This document shows, one piece after another, positions 1 to 8,892 of a DNA stretch of 37,100 bases. This stretch comes from Pelagibacteraceae bacterium AG-422-B15 (GTDB taxonomy: Bacteria > Pseudomonadota > Alphaproteobacteria > Pelagibacterales > AG-422-B15): contig QCMN01000013.1 of assembly GCA_003213715.1 (NCBI GenBank), positions 1 to 37,100 of the forward strand, given 5' to 3'. The position numbers and the translations under genes were made by a program. The notes below the pieces were generated by a model. That model saw only the letters and a program-made list of their open reading frames with translations. It had not been told where the DNA came from and searched no databases. How positions within the stretch are numbered: the stretch's first letter is position 1; the number at the start of each line of letters is the position of its first letter.

Positions 1-1
1 A

Positions 2-1489
2 GGCGCAATGATTTGGGCTGCGGCATCATCTTCATTGAGAAAAAATTCTTATAATAACTATCCTGCACAAACTGCAATCCTTTCTGCTGTTTATGAAGGC
101 GTTCAGGTGCCGATTGATGCAGCACTGAGAATTGAAGCGCGTTATTTTACAAAAGTTGTAATGGATCCTAGATCTCAAAATATGGTTCGAAGTCTTTTTG
201 TAAATATGCAAGCTTTGAGCAAAGGCGCAAGAAGACCAAAAGATTTTGATAAATATGATGTTAAAAAGATTGGAATTCTTGGAGCAGGTTTGATGGGTGC
301 AGGAATTGCATATGTTACTGCTAAAGCAGGCATTGAAGTTGTATTAATTGATATGGATCAAGCTGCAGCAGAAAAAGGAAAAGAATATTCTACAAAGATT
401 TTAGATAAACAATTAAGTAAGAAAAAAACCACTGAAGAAAAAAAAGAGAAGCTATTAAGTCTCATTACACCTACAACTGATTACTCTCTTTTAAAGGGTG
501 CAGATCTTATTGTTGAGGCAGTATTTGAAAATAGGGACATAAAAGCAGATGTAACCGCTAAAGCAGAAGCGCAAATATCAGAAACTGCTGTATTTGGTTC
601 TAATACATCTACTTTGCCAATTACAGGTTTAGCTCAAAATTCTAGCCGACCTGCAAACTTCATAGGTATACATTATTTTTCACCAGTAGAGAGAATGCCT
701 TTAGTTGAGATCATCATGGGAAAAGAAACTTCTCAGGAAACACTGGCAAAAACTATGGATTACGTTCAAAAAATTAGAAAAACCCCAATAGTTGTAAACG
801 ACAGTCGAGGTTTTTATACAAGTCGTGTATTTGGTACATACACCGGTGAGGGTGTTGCAATGTTAGCAGAGGGTATAAAGCCTGCTCTAATTGAAAATGC
901 TGGTAAGATGACTGGCATGCCAATGGCTCCTCTGGCTCTTTCTGATGCTGTTGCGTTAGATTTAGCTTGGAAAGTTACAACTCAAACAAAAAAGGACTTT
1001 GAAGCTGAAGGCAAAGAATTTCCAATAACTCCAATGTATTCAATTATGGAAGAAATGGTTGAAAAGCAAGGTAGGTTTGGAAAGAAAAACAATAAAGGTT
1101 TTTACGAGTATCCTGAAAGTGGAAAAAAATACCTATGGCCTGAACTGTCTAACTTATGCAAAGAAAGTGACGATCAACCTGATGTTGAGGAATTAAAGAA
1201 AAGGTTTCTTTATATTCAAGCACTTGAAACAGCTAAATGCTATGAAGAAAACGTGCTAACGGATGTAAGAGATGCGGACATTGGGGCAATACTCGGCTGG
1301 GGAATGGCGCCATGGACTGGAGGTCCACTATCCTTCATAGATATGGTTGGTGTTAAAGAATTTGTGGCTGAAGCTGATAAACTTGCACAAAAATATGGAG
1401 AAAGATTTACTCCATGCAAAATGCTTCGTGATATGGCAGCTAAAAATGAGAGTTTCCACAAGAGCGGTAGCTCTAGTCAAGCGGCATAA
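2..1489 (+). CDS. fadJ: 3-hydroxyacyl-CoA dehydrogenase region of a FadJ/FadB-type multifunctional beta-oxidation protein (5' partial)
   Basis: Frame is open to the window start (G-A-M-I-W...). Rossmann motif KKIGILGAGLMGAGIAYVTAKAG, 'GIHYFSPVERMPLVEII' and 'GRFGKKNNKGFYEYP' are typical of the FadB/FadJ HAD domain. Confidence 0.9.
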   Translation, partial: GAMIWAAASSSLRKNSYNNYPAQTAILSAVYEGVQVPIDAALRIEARYFTKVVMDPRSQNMVRSLFVNMQALSKGARRPKDFDKYDVKKIGILGAGLMGAGIAYVTAKAGIEVVLIDMDQAAAEKGKEYSTKILDKQLSKKKTTEEKKEKLLSLITPTTDYSLLKGADLIVEAVFENRDIKADVTAKAEAQISETAVFGSNTSTLPITGLAQNSSRPANFIGIHYFSPVERMPLVEIIMGKETSQETLAKTMDYVQKIRKTPIVVNDSRGFYTSRVFGTYTGEGVAMLAEGIKPALIENAGKMTGMPMAPLALSDAVALDLAWKVTTQTKKDFEAEGKEFPITPMYSIMEEMVEKQGRFGKKNNKGFYEYPESGKKYLWPELSNLCKESDDQPDVEELKKRFLYIQALETAKCYEENVLTDVRDADIGAILGWGMAPWTGGPLSFIDMVGVKEFVAEADKLAQKYGERFTPCKMLRDMAAKNESFHKSGSSSQAA

Positions 1490-1538
1490 ATAAGACTACT
1501 ATAATACTTATAACTTTTACTGATTTGAGAGGATCTAT

Positions 1539-2861
1539 ATGGCAAATACTACACCTACGACTAATTCTTTGGAAAACTATTTTTTACCTTTCACTGCAAA
1601 TAAAGACTTTAAGAAGGACCCAAGATTATTAGATCGAGGTGAGGGAGTATACTACTGGAATCATAAAGGTGACCAGGTAATAGATGCTTCATCCGGTTTA
1701 TTTTGTGTTCCATTGGGACATGGCAGAAAAGAAATAGCTGAAGCTGTTCATCAGCAATTGTTAAAATTAGATTATTCTCCCAGCTTCCAAGTTTCTCATT
1801 TACCTGCTTTTGCATTAGCTGAAAAAGTAGCAAATCTTCTACCGGGTGATTTAAACAATGTATTCTTCACAATTTGTGGATCTACTGCAATTGACTCTGC
1901 AATTAAAATAATTCAGGCATATCAGCACGCAATTGGCCAATCGCAACGTGTAAGATTTGTATCAAGAGAGCGTGCGTACCATGGTGTAAATATCGGAGGA
2001 ACCTCTTTAAGCGGCATGATTAAAAACCGTGAGATATTTACTGCAACAATGCCAGGAGTTATTCATTTAAGACACACTTGGTTAGAAGAAAATAAATATA
2101 CAAAAGGACAGCCGCAACATGGAGCTCATCTTGCAGAGGATCTTCAGAGGTTTGTAGAAATGTATGGTCCCGAGTCTATTGCTGGGTGTTTCGTTGAACC
2201 AATTGCTGGCTCAACAGGTACCATTGTTCCCCCTATCGGATATTTAGAAAGACTGAGAGAAATTTGTGATAAATACGGAATTGTTCTTGTTTTTGACGAA
2301 GTAATCACTGGTTTTGGCAGAACAGGAAAATCATTTGGGGCTGTAAAATACAATGTTCAGCCTGATATGATTACTATGGCAAAGGCCATTACTAATGGAG
2401 CGCAGCCTATGGGGGCAGTTGGTGTCTCAGATAAAATTTACAATGCGATTGTTGATAATGGACCAGAGCACGGAGTAGAGTTTTTTCACGGATATACTTA
2501 CTCAGGTCATCCAGCCTGTGTAGCAGCTTCTCTTGCTACTTTGGATGTATATGAGAAAGAAGATGTGTTTGCAAGAGCAGAAAAGATGTCACCTTACTTC
2601 ATAGATGCAGTTTTTGACGCATTTCAGGATATACCAATTGTTACAGATGTAAGAGCTGATGGAATGATGGCTGCTTTTGATCTAGCAGTTGATAAAAATC
2701 CTGGTGTGAGAGGATATGATGCCCAAAAGAAAACATTTGCTAATGGTGTTCACATAAAATTTACTGGGGATGCTGGTATAGTTGCCCCTGCGTTAATTGC
2801 TGAAGAAAAACACATAGATGAAATGCTCCAAAGAATTAGAGAGGTCTTAGTAAAATACTAG
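1539..2861 (+). CDS. tpa: Taurine--pyruvate aminotransferase (class III aminotransferase)
   Basis: 440 aa; PLP class III features ('LVFDEVITGFGRTGKSFGA', 'DMITMAKAITNGAQPMGAVGVS'). N-terminus 'LENYFLPFTANKDFKKDPRLL' is Tpa-like. Next to xsc and ald. SD-like gagagga upstream. Confidence 0.85.
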   Translation: MANTTPTTNSLENYFLPFTANKDFKKDPRLLDRGEGVYYWNHKGDQVIDASSGLFCVPLGHGRKEIAEAVHQQLLKLDYSPSFQVSHLPAFALAEKVANLLPGDLNNVFFTICGSTAIDSAIKIIQAYQHAIGQSQRVRFVSRERAYHGVNIGGTSLSGMIKNREIFTATMPGVIHLRHTWLEENKYTKGQPQHGAHLAEDLQRFVEMYGPESIAGCFVEPIAGSTGTIVPPIGYLERLREICDKYGIVLVFDEVITGFGRTGKSFGAVKYNVQPDMITMAKAITNGAQPMGAVGVSDKIYNAIVDNGPEHGVEFFHGYTYSGHPACVAASLATLDVYEKEDVFARAEKMSPYFIDAVFDAFQDIPIVTDVRADGMMAAFDLAVDKNPGVRGYDAQKKTFANGVHIKFTGDAGIVAPALIAEEKHIDEMLQRIREVLVKY

Positions 2862-2869
2862 CATTTTAT

Positions 2870-5314
2870 ATGTCAAAGCTTCCTTCACACACAGAGGTTG
2901 TTATTATTGGAGGAGGCATTGTAGGTACAAGCATTGCATATCACCTTGCAGAGAGAAATGTTCAGGCCACACTTGTTGAAAGAAAGAGTTTAACTTGTGG
3001 TACAACTTGGCATGCAGCTGGATTGGTTGGTCAATTAAGGGCAACAAAAAATCTTACAAAAATGGCGAAGTATTCAACGGAGCTTTATCATAGACTTAAT
3101 CAAAAAGAAGATTTATCTGCTGGATTTTTGATAAATGGTTCAGTTTCTATTGCGGAAAATGAGGGGCGTTATCAAGAAATGAGTAGAGGCGCATCAATGG
3201 GTCGAAGTTATGGCTTGAAAATAAATGAAATTTCAATTGATGAAGTAAAGGAGAAATACCCACTTCTCGATACAAAGCATGTTAAAGGAGCTTGGTTTTT
3301 GCCTCAGGACGGGCAAATTAACCCGGTAGATATTACAATGTGCCTTGCAAAAGAAGCAAGACGAATGGGCGCTAATATTATTGAAAATAATAAAGTCATT
3401 TCAATCGAACAAGAAGGTGACAAGGTCACAAAAGTTATTACAGAACTAGGTGATATTACGTGTGATAAGATTGTTATATCTGCTGGAATGTGGAGTAGGG
3501 AAGTAGGTAAAATGTGCGGGGTAAATATTCCTCTGCATGCATGTGAACATTTCTATGCTGTAACTGAATATTCAGAAGATATACCAAAAAATTTACCCAT
3601 CTTAAGAAACCCAGATGCCTATATTTATGTGAAGGAGGACGCCGGAAAACTTTTAATAGGTGCCTTTGAAAAGAAAGCAAAACCTTGGGGTATGAACGGT
3701 ATTCCTGAAGATTTCGAATTTGATAGTTTACCAAACGATCTTGATCATTTCGGACCAATTTTAATGGAAGCAATGGATAGACTTCCGATATTGAATGAGC
3801 TTGGCATTAAAACATATTTTAATGGACCTGAGAGCTTCACTCCTGATGATAGGTATTATTTAGGCAAAGTTCCTTACAAAGAAAATATATTTGTTTCAAC
3901 TGGCTTCAATTCAATAGGAATACAATCTGCTGGAGGAGTTGGCAAAGTTATGGCTGATTGGATCATAAATGACAAGAGTAAGATTGATTTGTGGGATGTA
4001 GATGTTGCTAGAGTCCTAGATTTTCAAGATGATGAAGAATATCTGAGAGAAAGAAGCTCTGAAACGCTTGGCCTCTTGTATGCTGTACATTGGCCATACT
4101 ATCAATTTGAAACATCTAGAAACAAAATTAAATCACCACTCTATGGCCAACTTGAAAAAGAAGGAGCTTGCTTTGGAGAAGCAGCTGGATGGGAAAGGCC
4201 AAATTGGTTTACCAATAATGGTCAAAGACCTCAATATCAATACTCGTATCATAAACAAAATTGGTTTGAAAATGTAAGGAGTGAATGTATTGCAGTAAGA
4301 AACGATATTGGCTTATTTGAACTTACATCTTTTTCTAAGTTTATTATTCGAGGAGATGATGTAGTTAAGTTTTTAAACTATATGTGTGTAAGTGAAATGA
4401 ATGTGCCAGTTGGGCGAATTATATATACACAAATGTTAAATGACGAAGCTGGAACAGAAGGTGACATTACTTTTACGAGAATAAGTGAAAATGAATATAT
4501 GTTTGTTACGGGCCCAACTGCACATAATAAAGACTATTACTGGTTATTATCTCATTCAAAAAAATTTAAAAATATAGAAATTATTGACGTTACGAAACAA
4601 TATGGCTGCCTTTCAATAATGGGACCCAATTCAAGGGAGCACCTTCAAAGAATATGTAATGAGGATATTTCAAATGAAACATTACCGTTTGGATTTTCTA
4701 AGAAAATAAATCTTGGCGGTACTGAATGTAGGCTTCATAGAATAACATATGTTGGCGAGCTGGGTTTTGAAATATACATTCCTTATAATAATTTGGAAAA
4801 AGTATTCGATGTTGTTTATGCAAAAAATGGAAAGAGCCCAGTAAAACTTGCAGGCTATCATGCACTAAATTCACTGAGAATGGAGAAAGGATATCTTCAT
4901 TGGGGGCATGATATTGGAGTTGAGGAAAACCCTTTTGAAGCGGGTGTTGGATTTTGTGTAAATCTTAATAAGAAGAATCCTTTTTTAGGACAGGCAGCAC
5001 TTGAAGAAAAGAAGAAGTCTGGTCTCAGTAAAAGAAAAGTAAATTTTGCATTATCTAACAATGACTTATTAATTTATCATAATGAGCCAATCTATTTTGA
5101 CGGTAAGATTGTTGGTGAAATTTCTTCAGGTATGTATGGTTTCTATTTAGACAAATCATTGGGCATGGGTTACATTTCAAACAATGACAGCTACTCTATT
5201 GAGGAAATGATGGGTCATCAAAAATTTGAAATTGAAGTTGCAGAAACTAAATATTCTGCAGAGGGGTCAATAAATTGTTTTTATGATCCGGGCAGAGAAA
5301 AAATATTAGTATAG
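2870..5314 (+). CDS. FAD-dependent oxidoreductase with C-terminal GcvT/aminomethyltransferase domain (dimethylglycine/sarcosine dehydrogenase family)
   Basis: 814 aa; N-terminal 'EVVIIGGGIVGTSIAYHLAERN' FAD fold; 'GTTWHAAGL' with the His expected for covalent FAD in the DMGDH family; C-terminal GcvT-like 'VPVGRIIYTQMLNDEAGTEGDITFTRI', 'GYHALNSLRMEKGYLHWGHDI', 'NPFLGQAAL'. Confidence 0.9.
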   Translation: MSKLPSHTEVVIIGGGIVGTSIAYHLAERNVQATLVERKSLTCGTTWHAAGLVGQLRATKNLTKMAKYSTELYHRLNQKEDLSAGFLINGSVSIAENEGRYQEMSRGASMGRSYGLKINEISIDEVKEKYPLLDTKHVKGAWFLPQDGQINPVDITMCLAKEARRMGANIIENNKVISIEQEGDKVTKVITELGDITCDKIVISAGMWSREVGKMCGVNIPLHACEHFYAVTEYSEDIPKNLPILRNPDAYIYVKEDAGKLLIGAFEKKAKPWGMNGIPEDFEFDSLPNDLDHFGPILMEAMDRLPILNELGIKTYFNGPESFTPDDRYYLGKVPYKENIFVSTGFNSIGIQSAGGVGKVMADWIINDKSKIDLWDVDVARVLDFQDDEEYLRERSSETLGLLYAVHWPYYQFETSRNKIKSPLYGQLEKEGACFGEAAGWERPNWFTNNGQRPQYQYSYHKQNWFENVRSECIAVRNDIGLFELTSFSKFIIRGDDVVKFLNYMCVSEMNVPVGRIIYTQMLNDEAGTEGDITFTRISENEYMFVTGPTAHNKDYYWLLSHSKKFKNIEIIDVTKQYGCLSIMGPNSREHLQRICNEDISNETLPFGFSKKINLGGTECRLHRITYVGELGFEIYIPYNNLEKVFDVVYAKNGKSPVKLAGYHALNSLRMEKGYLHWGHDIGVEENPFEAGVGFCVNLNKKNPFLGQAALEEKKKSGLSKRKVNFALSNNDLLIYHNEPIYFDGKIVGEISSGMYGFYLDKSLGMGYISNNDSYSIEEMMGHQKFEIEVAETKYSAEGSINCFYDPGREKILV

Positions 5315-5325
5315 AAAGTATTGTT

Positions 5326-7104
5326 ATGACTAAAATGACCACAGAAGAAGCATTCGTTAAAGTTTTACAAAAACACGGAATACAGCACGCATTTGGAATA
5401 ATTGGATCTGCATTCATGCCAATTTCCGATTTATTTCCAAAAGCAGGCATTACTTTCTGGGATGTAGCTCATGAAAATAACGGCGGTATAATCGCAGACG
5501 GCTATACAAGAGCGACAGGAAAAATGTCTATGTGCATTGCACAAAATGGCCCCGGCATTACTAACTTTGTTACACCAATAAAAACTGCATACTGGAATCA
5601 CACTCCAATGCTTCTGGTTACTCCACAAGCGGCTAATAAAACTATAGGACAAGGTGGCTTTCAAGAAGTAGAACAAATGGCATTGTTTAAAGATATGGTT
5701 TGCTACCAGGAGGAAGTGAGAGATCCTACTAGAGTTGCAGAAGTGCTAAATCGAGTAATTTCAAAAGCATTCAAAGGTTCCGCGCCAGCACAAATAAATA
5801 TTCCTCGCGACATGTGGACACAAGTTATAGATATCGAGTTGCCGCCAATAATAAAATTTGAGAGACCATCTGGAGGAAGCGAAGCAATAAAAGAAGCGGC
5901 AAAACTTCTATCTAATGCTGACTTTCCAGTAATATTATCAGGAGCTGGGGTGGTCTTAGCTGATGCAATCAATGACTGCAAAGCTTTAGCTGAAAAATTA
6001 GATTCACCTGTTGCTTCAGGCTATCAACATAATGATAGTTTTCCAGGTAGTCATCCACTTGCAGTGGGGCCTTTAGGTTATAACGGCTCAAAAGCTGCTA
6101 TGGAGTTAATTTCTAAAGCAGACGTTGTTCTTGCATTGGGGACTAGACTTAACCCATTTTCAACATTGCCTGGCTACGGAATAGATTATTGGCCAAAAGA
6201 TGCAGCTATTATTCAGGTCGATATAAATTCTGATAGAATTGGATTAACAAAAAAAGTTTCAGTAGGTATATGCGGTGATGCAAAACAAGTTGCCCAGCAA
6301 TTATTAAATAGCCTTTCTCCCGAAGCGGGAAACAAAAATAGAGATGAGAGGAAAGCTCTAATTCATCAAACCAAATCTGCTTGGTTGCAAACATTGAGTA
6401 GTATGGACCATGAAGATGACGATCCTGGAACATCATGGAATGAGGAAGCTAGAGTAAGGGATGCAGACCGCATGTCTCCTCGCATGGCTTGGAGGGCGAT
6501 ACAGAATGGCTTGCCAAAAAATGCAATAATTTCATCCGACATAGGCAATAACTGTGCAATTGGAAATGCTTATCCAACATTTGAAGAAGGTAGAAAATAT
6601 TTAGCTCCTGGTCTTTTTGGGCCTTGCGGTTATGGCTTCCCTTCAGTTTTAGGAGCTAAAATAGGCTGTCCAAATATTCCTGTTGTTGGTTTCGCTGGAG
6701 ATGGAGCTTTTGGCATAAGCATGAATGAAATGACATCTTGCGCTAGGGAAGAATGGCCTGCAATTACAATGGTGATATTTAGAAACTATCAGTGGGGCGC
6801 CGAAAAAAGAAATTCGATATTATGGTATGACAATAATTTCGTTGGTACCGAACTAGATCCAGAATTAAGCTACGCAAAAGTTGCAGAAGGCTGTGGATTG
6901 AAGGGTGTTATTGTTAAAACCATGGATGAGCTGACAAATTCACTCAGAACTGCTTGTGAAGAACAGTCAAATGGAATTACAACTTTTATAGAAGTTATTT
7001 TAAATCAAGAACTTGGGGAACCTTTCAGACGAGATGCAATGAAAAAACCAGTTGAAGTTGCAGGCATCAATCCTGATGATATGAGCCAAGAGCAGCACGG
7101 TTAA
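5326..7104 (+). CDS. xsc: Sulfoacetaldehyde acetyltransferase (ThDP-dependent)
   Basis: 592 aa; strong Xsc similarity ('KMTTEEAFVKVLQKHGIQHAFGIIGSAFMPISDLFP', 'NGPGITNFVTPIKTAYWNHTPMLLVTPQAANKTIGQGGFQEVEQM', 'GDGAFGISMNEMTSCAREEWPAITMVIFRNYQWGAEKRN'). Confidence 0.95.
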   Translation: MTKMTTEEAFVKVLQKHGIQHAFGIIGSAFMPISDLFPKAGITFWDVAHENNGGIIADGYTRATGKMSMCIAQNGPGITNFVTPIKTAYWNHTPMLLVTPQAANKTIGQGGFQEVEQMALFKDMVCYQEEVRDPTRVAEVLNRVISKAFKGSAPAQINIPRDMWTQVIDIELPPIIKFERPSGGSEAIKEAAKLLSNADFPVILSGAGVVLADAINDCKALAEKLDSPVASGYQHNDSFPGSHPLAVGPLGYNGSKAAMELISKADVVLALGTRLNPFSTLPGYGIDYWPKDAAIIQVDINSDRIGLTKKVSVGICGDAKQVAQQLLNSLSPEAGNKNRDERKALIHQTKSAWLQTLSSMDHEDDDPGTSWNEEARVRDADRMSPRMAWRAIQNGLPKNAIISSDIGNNCAIGNAYPTFEEGRKYLAPGLFGPCGYGFPSVLGAKIGCPNIPVVGFAGDGAFGISMNEMTSCAREEWPAITMVIFRNYQWGAEKRNSILWYDNNFVGTELDPELSYAKVAEGCGLKGVIVKTMDELTNSLRTACEEQSNGITTFIEVILNQELGEPFRRDAMKKPVEVAGINPDDMSQEQHG

Positions 7105-7721
7105 ACTCTTTGAAGAGTGTGCATTCGCGACCTTGCACTATCTTTGTGATTAGGCAAAGCAATAAAAGGTTTTGATAATTTGATATAATTGTACTCATTC
7201 GATCTTTTTTCTAATTCACGCTTAAATCCAAGTTTTGAGAAAATTTTTTCTGAAATAGAGAGTATGAGATAACCCCCAGGCTTTGTTAATCTAATTAACT
7301 CCTTTATTGATGACGGTCCTACATGACCTGACGTCAAAACACCTGTGCATATAACTAAATCAAATTGATTTCCTTTTAAACTTGTTTTTTTGCTTAATGA
7401 CTCGCAAACTAATTTTTTATATATTTTTTTAGAGCGAGCTACTCTTAACATATCTTTTGAATAATCTATTCCTACGATATTATTGTAACTAAGAGCTTTC
7501 AAAACTTCAGCGACATAGCCAGTACCACACCCTGCATCAAGAATTTTTGAGCCCTTCTTTACAGTTATATACTTTTCTAGAATCTGTTTAACTTTACTTG
7601 GGTAGGCGTAGCCCCAGTCTTTTAGGTCATTGTCATAACCGTCAGCCCATTCCCTATAATGTTTTTTTAGGCGTGTTGAATTCTTCTCCTTATAAACAAT
7701 GTTTAACCATTTTTTACCCAT
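7101..7721 (-). CDS. Class I SAM-dependent methyltransferase (METTL27/WBSCR27-like small methyltransferase)
   Basis: 206 aa; 'YREWADGYDNDLKDWGYAYPSKV', SAM motif I 'ILDAGCGTGYVAEVLKALSYNNIVGIDYSKDML', 'FDLVICTGVLTSGHV', 'LTKPGGYLILSI'. Confidence 0.85.
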   Translation of the reverse strand: MGKKWLNIVYKEKNSTRLKKHYREWADGYDNDLKDWGYAYPSKVKQILEKYITVKKGSKILDAGCGTGYVAEVLKALSYNNIVGIDYSKDMLRVARSKKIYKKLVCESLSKKTSLKGNQFDLVICTGVLTSGHVGPSSIKELIRLTKPGGYLILSISEKIFSKLGFKRELEKRSNEYNYIKLSKPFIALPNHKDSARSRMHTLQRV

Positions 7722-7776
7722 TATGAGAGCTTTCCTCTTTTGATTATTTAATAAATAGTATAAAAATTAGTCATAT

Positions 7777-8892
7777 ATGTTGATCGGCGTCCCTAAAGAA
7801 ATTAAGCCACAAGAAAATAGAGTAGGCTTAACTCCTGAAAGTGTAAAGGAACTTATTGATGATGGTAATGAAGTAATTATTGAAAGAACAGCCGGCTATG
7901 GGTCAGGTTTTGACGATCAAGATTATAACGATGTTGGGGCAACAGTCTTTAAAAATGCACAAGATATTTTCGATCGCGCTGAGTTGATCATCAAAGTTAA
8001 AGAACCTCAAGAAGATGAGATAAAAAAGTTGAAAGATGGTCAGTTGCTATTCACATATTTACACCTTGCTGCAAGTAAAGCATTGACAGAAGGATTAATG
8101 AATTCTGGTGCAACATGTATAGCTTACGAAACTATAACTGATAAAAATGGAAGGCTTCCATTACTTGCTCCAATGAGTGAAGTAGCCGGTAGAATTTCAA
8201 TACAAGCAGGAGCCAGAGCTCTTGAAATGACAAACAAAGGAAGAGGTGTGTTATTATCTGGCGCAACGGGAGCACCGCCAGCTAAAGTTGTAATTATTGG
8301 ATGTGGAGTTGTAGGGTTTAATGCCGCCCTTATTGCTCATGGAATGAAATCAAATGTAACGCTTATCGATCAATCTGAAGCAAGACTCAATGAATTAAAA
8401 GATTATTTTAATGATGAAGTCAATACATCAATATCAACACCTGAAACTATAGCCGAAGAAGTTAAAAACTGTGACTTGCTAATAGGAGGTGTGCTGATCC
8501 CAGGTTCTAGTGCGCCCAAATTAGTATCTGATGAACTAGTTTCCAAAATGAAAAAAGGGGCAGCCATCGTGGATGTTGCAATAGATCAAGGCGGGTGCAT
8601 TGAAACTAGCAAGCCTACCACTCACGCAGACCCGGTTTATATTAAACATGACGTGGTACATTACTGTGTAACAAATATGCCAGGATGCGTTCCCCGAACA
8701 TCTACCATCTCTCTAAATCAAGCTACATTACCGTTCGTAAAAAAATTAGCGAGAGATGGGTTAAAAAAAGCGTTATCTGATGATAGGAATTTCATGAATG
8801 GGCTAAATGTTATAAAAAATAAGTGCACTCAAGCAGATGTAGCAAGAGATCTAAACATAGCTTTTTCAAACCCTGAAAATTTAGTTGCTTAA
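7777..8892 (+). CDS. ald: Alanine dehydrogenase
   Basis: 371 aa; 'MLIGVPKEIKPQENRVGLTPESVKEL', 'PLLAPMSEVAGRISIQAGA', 'GVVGFNAALIAHGMKSNVTLID', 'HYCVTNMPGCVPRTSTISLNQATLP'. Confidence 0.95.
   Translation: MLIGVPKEIKPQENRVGLTPESVKELIDDGNEVIIERTAGYGSGFDDQDYNDVGATVFKNAQDIFDRAELIIKVKEPQEDEIKKLKDGQLLFTYLHLAASKALTEGLMNSGATCIAYETITDKNGRLPLLAPMSEVAGRISIQAGARALEMTNKGRGVLLSGATGAPPAKVVIIGCGVVGFNAALIAHGMKSNVTLIDQSEARLNELKDYFNDEVNTSISTPETIAEEVKNCDLLIGGVLIPGSSAPKLVSDELVSKMKKGAAIVDVAIDQGGCIETSKPTTHADPVYIKHDVVHYCVTNMPGCVPRTSTISLNQATLPFVKKLARDGLKKALSDDRNFMNGLNVIKNKCTQADVARDLNIAFSNPENLVA

Noticed and set aside
3474-3773. 99-aa antisense ORF within the DMGDH-like gene
   Set aside because: Shadow ORF fully inside a well-supported CDS; no recognisable domain.
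4068-4277. 69-aa alternate-frame + ORF inside the DMGDH-like gene
   Set aside because: Out-of-frame ORF inside a strong CDS; no independent evidence.
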